The notes under the pieces are model-generated. The model did not search any database. It was not told where the DNA came from and worked only from the letters and a program-made list of their open reading frames with translations. This document shows, piece after piece, positions 27,049-38,930 of a DNA stretch of 64,000 nt. The stretch is from Acanthaster planci (lineage: Eukaryota > Echinodermata > Asteroidea > Valvatida > Acanthasteridae). Position numbers and translations under genes: made by a program. The DNA is taken from positions 1,314,540-1,378,539 of the forward strand of contig NW_019091359.1 of NCBI RefSeq assembly GCF_001949145.1, written 5' to 3'. How positions within the stretch are numbered: the first letter of the stretch is position 1; every line of letters begins with the position of its first letter.

Positions 27049-27095
27049 CTAAGGTGTGTGCATGTATGTCTGCCTGTATGGCTGGGTATGGGTAC

Positions 27096-27144
27096 CTTTC
27101 GATGAGCTCAATCACCACTAAGTGGGCAATCAGTTGCTCAGCCC
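27096..27144 (-). CDS. Possible exon just upstream of the coiled-coil exon
   Basis: The minus strand reads GAEQLIAHLVVIELIE after an acceptor ending cacgttgaag and before a weak donor AAAG|gtaccc. The phases would join to the next exon to give a hydrophobic helix flowing into the charged one. The implied intron, 27049-27095, is only 47 nt, unusually short for an animal gene. The exon may be real with a different partner, or a chance reading frame. Confidence 0.22.
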
Positions 27145-27488
27145 CTTCAACGTGAAAATGTGCACAACATCTGTGCACTCAGCCGTATACGGGGACACAT
27201 GTGAATTTGCCTTAAGAGGGCACATACAGACTTAGTTTTATGACTGTCACTGCCCAGCCAAATTCATACTGGTACTTATCGTACATGTGTTTTATAAGGT
27301 ACTGGTGCAAAGGTGTATTTTCTATACATGTACCAGGTTAATCAGGTTTACGACAAAAATTACATGTAGATGCCATTACTACAGTGATAACCCACTTTTA
27401 ATTGCGTGCAGCATGTACGTACAGTACATGTATGGGTACCTGTGTGTTAAATAATACCTCTTCAATCACATCAGACTGAGGTTCCGGA

Positions 27489-27851
27489 ATAAGCCATTTG
27501 TGAGATAAATTTCAATAACTCTGGTACACTGAGTTATCTTATTGCACATAAACATAACAATTTGAATTCCACAGACTAAAGATACTGTTGTTATACCTCG
27601 TGATTCAGGGCAAGCTTTTGCATAGCAACCACCATCTCTGGAATGGACTGATTCCTTTGTGCCCTTCTTATCCATTGAGAACAGTGTATTGTTGCAAGGT
27701 GTCTCTTATGTAACTAAGGAAAAGCTTGCCCCGAATCACGAGGTATAGCAACTGTGGCTTTAGTATGGAGAATTCCAATTGTTATGTTCACGTGAATTTA
27801 AAGAAGTCAGTGTACCAGATTTTATTCAAATTTAACTCGCAAAAGGCTTAT
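27489..27851. mobile_element. Hairpin element with about 135-bp inverted arms
   Basis: Left arm 27489-27623 and right arm 27718-27851 share, in inverted order, ataagcc, ggtacactga, cataacaattt, tatacctcgtgattc and gcaagctttt, with scattered mismatches. The loop is about 95 bp. No coding capacity. Probably a fold-back MITE. Confidence 0.8.
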
Positions 27852-28540
27852 AGATGCGGCGACACAGCTTTTTTTTCCTCTAGGGTTGGATTGTACAGAC
27901 AATTGCAGACACACATTGTCCAGTCAAGGAACTAGACCAGCTTTATTATGATTATACATGTACATGTAAGCTGACAACAACTTCATATCCATAGTCTGCT
28001 ATCCACTTGTTCAATATTACTCTCGTCGGGATCTATCACCCTTCAGGAGTAAAAGATCGAACTGCCCACAAAATATTGAGGCAGTGCGGCAATAGGGGGC
28101 ACTGTTGCAGCTCTTGCAGAGAAAAAAAAGATTCACTTGCATGGTTGAAATCGATGCATGCACTGACCAGAGACGAAAGATTTTTTTTTTGGCCTTAAGA
28201 ATGCTGTTACTTGCCAAACGACACAAGTCAAATGCAAGAAATAAATTTATGGGAATACATGTAATATTTTTGCTGGTGAATGAGTGACTCGTATAAGTCA
28301 CAAGTCATCAGTGTTAAGTCCTCACAGTTGACTCTGAGTCCTTTGCCAATGTGACTCAAGTCAAGTAAATGATGCCATGCAAAAATGCGACTTGAGAAGG
28401 ACTTAATTGAGTCTGAGTCTTGGACTCCAGTCCTACTACATGTACAATCTTTCATAATGAAGAAAGTGGTACAGGTGTGGTGATGAGTATTAAAGTACAC
28501 ATTCCATTCAAAATACTGAGAGAAAAATCGAAAGACTTAC

Positions 28541-28595
28541 CAGTCCCCTGAAATTCTGAAGGTTCTCCTCTACAATGATCCAAAAGACACGAGGT
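28541..28595 (-). CDS. Possible short exon, PRVFWIIVEENLQNFRGL
   Basis: A 55-nt stretch with a good acceptor (atttataaccag|A) and a strong donor GGACTG|gtaagt. The frame reads PRVFWIIVEENLQNFRGL, which looks like folded-domain sequence. It would lie upstream of the coiled-coil exon in the same minus-strand gene, but its phase-0 end does not join that exon's split codon, so another exon would have to lie between. Family unknown. Confidence 0.35.
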
Positions 28596-28756
28596 CTGGT
28601 TATAAATACATTTATTTCAGGCAAAAGAGGGGAAAAAAAGAGGAAATAACAAGTTTTCCACGTGTAGTGTCCGATGGATACGGCTTTCACTTTGACAAAA
28701 TGCTGACTGCACGTGTGCCACAGGACTGCCGGTCTTGTCACGTGTTCCCTGTCTAT

Positions 28757-28800
28757 GCATGTACATGTACACTGTACTGTACATGTGTACATGTACATGC
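28757..28800. repeat. Perfect 16-bp-stem palindrome built of ACATGTAC
   Basis: gcatgtacatgtacac (28757-28772) pairs exactly with gtgtacatgtacatgc (28785-28800) across a 12-bp loop. This is the most regular of the TACATGTA clusters. Others lie near 1829-1850, 3001-3020, 37810-37875, 38360-38440 and 52300-52350. Confidence 0.9.
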
Positions 28801-31522
28801 ATGCTTGAATGCCTGAACAATACTTCAGCGAGCACGTGCTAAGTGTCCCAAAGCCCCATTGAAACAGAAAGTGAAAGACATGTGAGGATATTTGTCCCAC
28901 CAAGCCATGGATAGCAGTACAGCAGTAAAAAAAAAAACAATTCCACGCTAAGATCTAGTCCTTCAGATGGGTGATTTGGAAAAGTAAATGGGAGGGGGGG
29001 GCAAGGGATGGGCTCTTTCATTTTGGAAGAGGGATACTGCATTCCCCAACCATGTGTCACGTGTGATGACCATCTCAACAAAAATTCCACTACACTTTGC
29101 ATTTCTTGGTAAAACCCGTACCATGCCTCCAGGCTAATGCACTTAGCAATTTCTTCATGGTGTGATGTCAGCCATTGCAAAGTGAATATTCTCTTAAAAT
29201 TAACTGACTGAAGAGTTCTTCAATATTTCTTTGAAGTCGTTTGAATTCAGAGGCAAACAATGCCCATGAGTACAGAGTCATCAACATGCACTTGACACGC
29301 AATATCAATTGAACACTTGCTGAATAACTGAAGTTAAGGGGAGTACAATAAAGTTAAACTGGAGCAGATTTAAATGGTGAGAATCCATCTCCGGGGGGGG
29401 ACTCAAACCATGTACACAAATTCCAAAAATTAACTTTTTAAAAACACAGCACAACTTCTTACTACCCAGTCACACATGAAATAAAAACTGTGTGTTTCTG
29501 TCCAAAAGAATGCCACAAAATACATCTGCATGGTACCCCAGGTACACTGTACATGCACATGTAACCTTTACGTGCTTATATGTACAGTCGCATTGTGCGA
29601 CGGTGTTGTGAATGGTATAAGCAGTTTTGAGTGGAATTAGTGTGTCAAAATGCACAGGAACCCAGTTCGAAACAACCCAGTACATGCACATGACTAGTGA
29701 GCATGGACTGGTATCACTTCCTGTTATCATGAATCAATCGTTTCTGCTTATGAAGAAAGGAAACATTAGCAACAAGATCTAATCTTAATCGCCACAATTC
29801 AACCATGACCACTTCCAGTTGAGTTCAAAGTGAATGAACCACATTCTGGCACCTGCTCATGAGTCGTACACAAATCCAATATGCCTACATTAATTTAGTA
29901 GGCTAACACTGTACAGCTGACTGTGCATGTAAGATGGGCTACTGGAAATGTTAAGACCAGTTTTATTCAAACAACTTTCATAAGGCATTTTTAAAATTTA
30001 AACAAAATTGTGTGTCAGTCTACACCTGCATGTTATGAGACCACCCGTTACATGAACATTTTGTATCTACCCGTGGACATGCAATCTTGCTGTCTTACCG
30101 GTACGTATACTAAGTGCCAAGTAATGATAAGTACTGGGTATTATAATAAAAGTGACGGTTTACAAGGTACGCCCTCTAAATAAATCCGAAAACAGGAATT
30201 TTTCTTTTGGAATTGATTTTAAAAGGGAGTTTCTTATGAATGCTGCAGAAATACCTCTCTGTGGCCCCTTGACATATGCTGAGTGAGCGTATGCCTTATC
30301 TAATTAGACAGCAGTACAATCTGTAGTGTACTTATTCATATTTGTCACAATGGCATACTTTACAATGGATGCAGCATCTCTTACACGGGTGATATCAACC
30401 TTGCAAATTAATAAAACACTGCCCTCCCACTGTCATGCTACACTGAGACCATTAAAACAGCTGAAGTATTTCATTCTGTGCAGCGTGATTGCCACACATG
30501 GAAGAAATGACTGTCATTTGCTTTAATTCCGTGTTCCAGTGCATTCCGACATTTCCCTCTCCCTAGCACCCTGGAGACATTACAACAGTAAAAAAAACAC
30601 ACTAAGCACGTACATACATGCACATGCACCCAAACATGTAGGCACCCAAAGCCCACACAACATGCTTCCATGTTCTGTGGATGCAAAAATTGTACACATT
30701 GTATTCTCTCAAGAGGGGCTTTTTTGGAAGAGTTCCAAGTTCAGGAACAGGACACAGGGCTGTGCGTTAGCATAATTGCCGGGCAAACAGATTCCCACAA
30801 TAATCCACCAGTCTCCCACTGCTGGACATTTTCTTGGGAACTGAGAAATCTGCCAAGCATTTCTTGCTTGGGGTGCAATTGCCGCAGGCCTTCAAATTTT
30901 ATTAGAAAAGAACCCTCACCTGAAAAGACATATTCCTCAATACTGAGTCATCCACTGAATTGCTTAAGAGATTCTCTTTTTTTGGTTGCTCAAAATTAGT
31001 CTGAAGTAAAGAAATGCAATTCACTTCAATCCAACAGTACGCGTACATGTAAATGTACGTAATTGCAAAAAAAAAAGAAAAGAAAAAAAGAAAAAAAAAG
31101 AGATGTACAGGGGCAAAGAAAAACCATTGCCATGGATGCCACTTACAAATTCAATTTTTTGGGTTTGTTTCCATGGTGATGCAGTTATTGCCAAACAATG
31201 AAGTCTTACGCAGGCGACTGCAATTTCATAGAGGAAAAATAATACTGATGGTGGGGCGAATTTATGAGAATGGGGAATTCATCATTCCTGTGAGCTTACT
31301 ATGAAGAACAGTCAAAACTTACAGAGGGAATGCCGTAAGTGCAAATGCCTGGTCCCTGGTAACATATGCACCCAGTCTCCCTTGAGAATGGTTAAACATA
31401 CATGTACCTAAGCTCTGTGCCATCCTGCACTACAGAAGGTCGTCCATGCAAATTGCCCTAGGCTAGTAAAGAGCTGAGTACTTATTTTTTGCCGTTTGTT
31501 TGTCAGACTGATTTCATCCCAA

Positions 31523-31545
31523 TCTCTTTCTCTCTCTCTCTCTCC
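31523..31545. repeat. (TC)n microsatellite
   Basis: A TC-rich run with one TTT interruption, followed by a short C run. Confidence 0.9.
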
Positions 31546-34500
31546 CAACCCCAACTTTGGGCACTGGTACATGCCGAGGAAGTGTCAAATTTAGGGCTCA
31601 GCATCGCACCACTGTGACAAAATTATTTGTGTCAGCTGGGGAGCAGTGTTGGTTATTATGGGAGCGATTATGCCAACATTTTTTTTGGTGCTCTGTGTGA
31701 ACAATCCATTTTACCAGGAAAGAGAGAATGAACCTGCACAATACTGTTGCAGAGGTCTGGTAAAACTCAGGGGAAGTCCTGATCAGAGTAAAATATGTAT
31801 TGAGGATCTATTGAAACTGTAATGAATGAACCCAGCCTCCTCTGAGCACAAGGATTTACCCTAATGCCCTGAAGGGAACTGATGTACTGCGTCAACAATG
31901 TGTAGGTCTACCAGTATCAGTTGGGTAAAAACTGATGATTATCAAACGCATGCCACAAGCCTCCAAATGTAGCCTCACCCCTTAGAAAGGCAATAAAAAG
32001 TTACATAAATAATTTTCAAATCTTTGTGCCCCCCAAAAATTGATTTCCCCCCCCCAAAAAAATGGTTCTTGATCTGCCCTTAGGGGTACAGTCCCTTAAT
32101 TCAAGCCCCATTGAAAACAGTGTAAAATCAGCACTGTTCAGGGCCCAATAACATGNGATTAACCAATTACATTTTTACTTATTCCCCCCAAAACAAAATC
32201 ACCCCCCAAAAAGTGATTTTTCCTAAGTCTGATTGCAGCCATTTTTCAAGTGGTAACCCTAAACTGTCTTGGGCACTTAGGACCATTTTTCAACCGTAGT
32301 TTTTAGACATTGTGCTCTCATATGAAAGCTCAAAGACCCAAAGGTGTTGATCCTGGCGACGATTTGCACAATCTCACCATTTTGGGTGCCAAACAATCTC
32401 CTTTTTTTAAAAGATACTGTGGGGGCACTTTTAATGCTAATGAGCTGGCCAGAAATTCTCACTTGAATAAGTGGTCTGCACCCTTAGGAAGCATGATCAT
32501 CCACAGGATTTTTGTGGAACTACGGCGATTCCAAATACATCTGCTTGTGTAGTGACTGCACTCAGGAATGATTCTACATACATATACACGGGGTTCCTAG
32601 CATTTCATGGGAACAAAATTCCCTGATTTTCCCCCATGGAAGTTACAAATTTCAGGATCATCAATAAAGAGTAATTGCAGATTATAAAGTTATAGGTGCA
32701 CCGCAGCTACCCGGTACGTTGATACAGAGAGAAAGACGCATTTACCACAAGCACATACCACAAAGCCACAAAGCCATACAATCATCCAGAGGATTCGCTG
32801 TTTGGTATGGACACGAGGCAAGAAAGTTTGACCACTGGACAAACAAACTTCCCGGATTTGTGGGACTTTTTCTCATATTCCCTGACAATTTCCAGACTAA
32901 AAAAGGGGAAGTCATTTTCCAGGTTTTCCCTGATTTCCAGGTTGTCTGGGAAGCCTGTATACAGTATCCCCCCCCACCTGTGTGGAAGTTTCTGCCCCAC
33001 TCAAGCAGGTGCTCCCACCATTTGAACTTTTGAAATATGCACAACCTATGAACAAGTATTGATACCGATTCATCAGCTTTCATTGTCTCCTTGAAGAAAA
33101 GAAGCACACAGCCCTCCCTATGTGCCCCATATGATATTGTCCTGTATGGTAATTCAAAACTGGCATTCAATAAACTTACGCAACCAAAAGCTTCCATAAT
33201 CATTTGTCTGTGTAAACATTACATGTAAATGACATTGCTGAAGTGGTATAATCCATGCACAGAAGTCACACGCACTCCTGAGTCCTGCATTTGAGGTACA
33301 TGTACACGCGCAGACTCTACATAAACACATCACTGGAGGAGTGCTATGAGAGCACATGTACGACTGGCACATGACGGAAGCATACACGTCAACTCAGTGA
33401 TGTCTTCTGGTAGTGGAAACCTGACTGGCCTGTATCCGCTCCGAGCAGGAACAAAAGAGGGCGTGTTTTGAAATGAAACTGACATTCTTTTGGTACGCAT
33501 TCATTGCATAGGTATGCAAGTTTATGCGCGTTTGACGCGGAGCATGCTGAGAACGTGCAACGAATTTAGTCTGGAACGCGTGGTCTTCGCAAGCACGCTG
33601 GATGCAAGCAAGAACCTGAACGGACAAGTCAGTACCATCTGTCTTTCTTTCACCGGTGAGGATTCACTTCAGCTCAGGGCGGATAGTGGTTTCGCAATCA
33701 TCATATGTGTACTAATATTTCCATAGTGGCTCCCTTCATCACATTAAATTTACGATTGCTGACAGACCATCTGTCATCCATTTCAGTGGAGGATGTGTGG
33801 TTTTCATTAACTGCCTATCTCGTTAACCACTCTGTTCATGCTTATTAATGAAATGTACTTGGCCAATTATGCGCTGTTTTCAAACCATAACCTGTGCATA
33901 ATTGGGATGTGCACGTTCGGACCTTGTACTTTTCTAGTGAAAGTACATGTACTGGTGTAGTGAACCTGTACCATGTACATGAATGTTTGTCACTCTTCAA
34001 ACCCTGATATCCATGTGTACATTCGTACCAATTACGGCCCTAGACTGAATTTTTTTAAAGAATCGCAGAGCTAAAAATATTGAACTGATTAATTTTTGAA
34101 ACCCCATCAACTTGGAATGCACAGGGAAATTTCTGGAAATAAAAACTAGTGGAAAATAGCACTTTCACAGAAAGACCATTTCCCAGCTAAATAACTTTGT
34201 TTTGGCAGGGGTTGGGAGGGGGTCGGAGATGTTTAAAACTCCCCTGGCATCCCTAAGAATGCCTAACACGTTCTGTTCATGATCAAGGGAATTACCATAA
34301 CAGCACCAATCTAATCTGATAACAATAAGTATACATGTATGTCAAGTCAAGGCACTGTACTTGTATGTATCACAGTGCATGGGAATCTATTCAGTGGACC
34401 AAAAAATATCACAAGCGTCTCCTCTTCTTGCCATGCCCATTAAATTTCATGTATGGTGACATGACATCACGCACATATTTAAGCCAGAGTGATAAGGTCG

Positions 34501-36026
34501 CTGCACTTTCCAGTATGCAGGTTTGTCATTGAGGGTACACAGACCTACAGCTTATCATGTCCAATTAGTGTGACTGCTGGGTATTTTGAAGATACTGTGG
34601 ATCTATTAAAATGACTGTATCCCTTCACAGAAAGAGTGTAAGGGTTTCTGGTGGCTGGACTATTCATCAACTTCAGATAAATGCTTCTGGTTGATCAATC
34701 ATTTGGAAACTGAAAAGCACAGATATGAAGTCCAAGGAAAGAAGCCACCCTCGCTTCAAAGTCTGAATTTACTACATAAACAAGTACAAACAGAGGGGAA
34801 TACGAAAAGAACCTTGTTTTCACTCTTGCTGAAATGAGACTTCTTGGCAGTAGAATTTCTGGATAGTTGCTGTGCGGTTCAGTTTCACAAATTGAATGTA
34901 AGCAACGAGTGGCCAACAAATTGGAGATTCTGATATACATGTACATGCACTTGTAGGCAAACCTACAGCAATGATATGATTCTACTCACTGAAGAGACAC
35001 AGTTTCCCTGAAATGACTCAAAATGTTCAGCAGATGAAGAAAACCTAGTAAATTATTTGTGTTCACATCTGACAAACCACAACTCTGTGCAAATCACAGC
35101 GACTGGAAAACAGCCCTCAAAAACATGGAGCTTAAAATTCCCACACTACTTACTCTTCTCATACAAAAGGATGTCCTGCAACAAGCCAGGAGTCCAAGGC
35201 AAGTTAGCATGTTTACATGGACCTGTCAGTCACCTCCTGGTGAATGTGAAGTGGTAATTAGATCTGACAAACATGGCTGATTGCTCCCCCACCTCTGTCC
35301 CAGGCCCAGGGGATCACTTTTCTCAATTGGGTGGCCTCAAATGACCTCCAGATCCCCCTGTGAATTCCTGGAGTTGGTGAGCTCACATTGCTAAATTCTG
35401 TCTCAATTTGTAGACTGTATGTGCTTGCAATCTTTGAAAAACATGTGCAACAAACATATAGCAATGCGGAGAGTTAGACGAACTGGCCGATAATTAGAAT
35501 GCTTTTTTTCCCTATTCTTTGCCCAGCTCTACAATTCAAAAAGGATTAATTCCTGTGGGGACCTGTAGTATTCATGAAACTGCTTTAATGTGTTTATCTG
35601 TCTCTGGAGGAAATAAGGCTAGGATCATTTAAAATGAATAAAAAAGCCACTTTGAACAGCGGGTTGAATAAGTTTGCAAATTTCCTGTTTTAATTACACT
35701 GATACCCCATCAAAAAATGAAAACACAAAAACTGAATTAACAGAACAAATCCCTACATTAGAGAAACAAATACAATGTTCATGTTGACCAGAGCGTAAAC
35801 ACTTCTGGAGTAGAAAACCAAATCAATTTTAATTGTAATAAACCTGATGCCACAGTCTTGTATCAATTTCACTCAGCCCTGAGAATTGAACAAATGGGAC
35901 TTTTAAACTTGTAGGAAGTAGCAAAAGCACTTTACATGTACATGTGCACATCATCATATAAACACCAAATAGTCGTATCCCATAGAACCTAATTTGGTGC
36001 AACTTGAGCCAGGTTACTACACAATT

Positions 36027-36281
36027 GGGGCCAATTTCATAGAGTTGCTTAAGCACAAAATTTGCTTATGAAAAATGCATGAAAAATGCCTTGCTTGACA
36101 AATTAGGTTACCAGCCAAAACTCCATGTGATGTACATGTATATTGTTTTGGAATGGTATTCACCTGTCTTATGGTTAGCATGACAATCCCATAGATTTTG
36201 AGCTGGTAACTTTTGTTTTGTAAGCAAGGTTTTTTGCACTTAAGCAAATTTTGCACTTAAGCAGCTCTATGAAATTGGTCC
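36027..36281. mobile_element. MITE with about 100-bp inverted ends (ccaatttcatagag... family)
   Basis: The left arm starts gggccaatttcatagag, then ttgcttaagcac, and reaches ttaccagccaaaactccatg. The right arm is its inverted copy, ending ctctatgaaattggtcc. A spacer with TACATGTA lies between. A diverged one-ended relative sits at 5461-5577. Confidence 0.75.
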
Positions 36282-38844
36282 AAGCTTGGTCTGGGCTTTG
36301 AATCAGTTCCAATTCAGTGCTGCCGCTTCTGAAAATACTGACACTGTCTTTGTGGCTGTCCAAGTGTTTAAGTTTTGTTTCGGTTTGGTGACAAGGGCTG
36401 ATATATGACACAACTCATGCTGGGCAAATTTAACCAAGTCTGACCATGGAGGTAAGAAAACCTCCATAGTCTGACACATAAAAGAGCAGCTCTTAAATTA
36501 AGGCAAAGGGCCTTCAGGCAAGGCAAATACTGGTAGGCTACCAGTACATGTACATTGTAGATCTACGCTGATTAAAGGTTTCAGGTGCATTGTGCCAGTA
36601 CATTCCATTTCAGAGTTTATTCTAAAGTTGGAAAACCTGAGTTTCAAACTAAGACTTTTAGGCCTACCTAGTGACAAGACTGTATTTGAAAACAACTTGT
36701 ATGGGTGATTTGTTCATGTCACACTGACCTACATGTACCAGTAGAAGTCAAGTACATGTACATGTACCCATGTTTGTCACCTTCACAACACTTGTCACCT
36801 GAAAAACACTTGAGGGAATACAAGCTTTCTGTAATCTAGTTCTGTTAGTACCAACTCTCTGTCACATGAAGTCATACAAAAAAAATACTTTATTGACAGA
36901 ACATGGGTGTTCGTTCCTACCCATTTACATGTACTGTATATGGACAACCACGTAAATTACCTACCCACTTGCATATCATTTCTTGCGCATACATGGTTTC
37001 AGATATGCCGGGAATCCATGGCTTTCACATAACTCTAACTTTGAATAAAATACACCAACAAAATGACTACAGTACATAGAGGATCATATGTTCAATTTGA
37101 AAATTTGTTTTCACAAAAGTGAAAATGACTATCTTCAATTTATTGATAAGAATAAAACAATTACAGTACAAATCATACCTCAGAACTTGAAAGCTCCAAA
37201 ATAGACTGCATAAAATGTCCCTAGAAAAAGATTTGTACACCATCAGTATCAGCGAGAATGTCGAAATATTCCATCAGTTGTGTTTCTCAGGTATTTCCTC
37301 AACAATTATGGCATACCACACTGAAACCTCCCAGGAGGAAAGGTCTATACACATGAGACAATTCTGCTGAATTGAATATGCCACCCCCGGGCTACGATAA
37401 GCAGGGAGAATCAGAAGAGAAATGACGAGAAAAAAAAAAAACCAACCTCTGCCATCAAGTTGGGAATACTGCAAGAAGGGTCCCAGTCTGTGGGTTTCAG
37501 TGTGCATTTAGATGTAGGCCTACCTGGGGGAAGTTGGCAAGTACCGGGTACAAAGTAAGTACCCGTGCATATGAGAGCATGCCGTGTTGTGTCACAAATG
37601 TTAAGAGGGATTTTGTGACCAAAATCAGGAGGGCTTCACCTTTTCTCCAATCAATGAAAGGAAATAGTTTCGGTGGGCTTTGCTGGATATAAATGTACAT
37701 TTGTACAAGTACGTAGGCCTACATGGAAAGGTGCCATGTTTTGGAGCACATACACACGACACTGACAAATCTTACTGTAGACAAACAGCACAGTAAAGAG
37801 GGGATGAAATGATGTACACGTACCAGCACATGTGCATATACATGTTAGTACGTGTACATTGTGTACATGTGCATACCAGCAGCATGGGCTGAAACACATT
37901 CTAATTTCTTTCTCCACGTTTACGGGAATTTTACGTATCATGGTTACCTAACTCCCAGTACAACAGCTACCGGCACTAAAAATATGAAGATGATGCACCA
38001 GTACGTATATGGTAGGCCTATGTCCACACATCCCCCATAAAAATTGTGCAGTGATTGATGGGTGTCAATTAGTCTGGTACAGTATATTTACAGTGACTTC
38101 ATTGGACAAGCTTCATGGCTCAGTACTCTTTTACTACCCAGGCTTGTAAGAAAGGTCGGGTCAACAAAACTACATGTAACACCCACTTATCACTGACTGC
38201 AATGTGTTCCTGTCATGGGCAGAAGCCTTTTTTTTAATTGTCATCCTTGGTAAATACACTGTATACTGGGCATACACAACTGTAATGTGTTAGGAGACAG
38301 GGCACTTGTCTAAATGACATTTGAAATACACAGAACTCAAATCACACTGTGGCTCCATTCATGTACATGTACATGTACACAGATGTGCATGTAAGTACTG
38401 GTGCACATACATGTAAGTCACACACTACATGTACCTACATGACATGCACGAAGCCCTAAAATGACCAGAAAATATTCACACTTTTAAGTTCTGAAGGACA
38501 AACCTTGAAATATGGCTGGGAATGAACAATCATTTTTTATGACCAACTGTAGTGGCAATGAGACAAAATGGGGATTTATTGAAACCTTGCAATATGGAAG
38601 TTGGACATTAAAAGTGCCATTAAAGATGTTACACTGATGCCCAATGTGGTGCATGTACACGTCCCTAATCCTTCTGATCAAAACTGTTTCAAACTGCTTC
38701 AATTATTGGAGTCAAATACAGTCGCTATGACATAACAACAGTCTTCCTGGAAATTTAATAAGTAACGGATATTGCAAGGTTTAGTAATTAGTGACAACTG
38801 TCTAATAGAACATATTTGTTCATATATCCAAAGAATGTCGTTCA

Positions 38845-38930
38845 CATAATAATAATACTAATATGAATTATTTACATGTAAAAACGCTTTCCATGTGAAT
38901 GACGTCACAAAGCGCTATACACTCAATACC
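38845..38930 (-). mobile_element. SINE/LINE-like 3' tail, minus strand
   Basis: On the minus strand tagcgctttgtgacg, then gaaagcg, then an attatta run. This is the same tail style as at 18990-19135 in the opposite orientation. Fragment only. Confidence 0.35.

Noticed and set aside
30920-30954. 35-nt minus frame DDSVLRNMSFQ with acceptor and gtgagg donor
   Set aside because: Too short and isolated. The same holds for 31323-31355 (GPGICTYGIPS), 33180-33207, 34990-35007, 4811-4839 and 5381-5410.
32742-33203. 153-codon minus frame
   Set aside because: It crosses a dispersed repeat of ccctgatttcc-type words, and the translation is Trp/Cys-rich with no domain.
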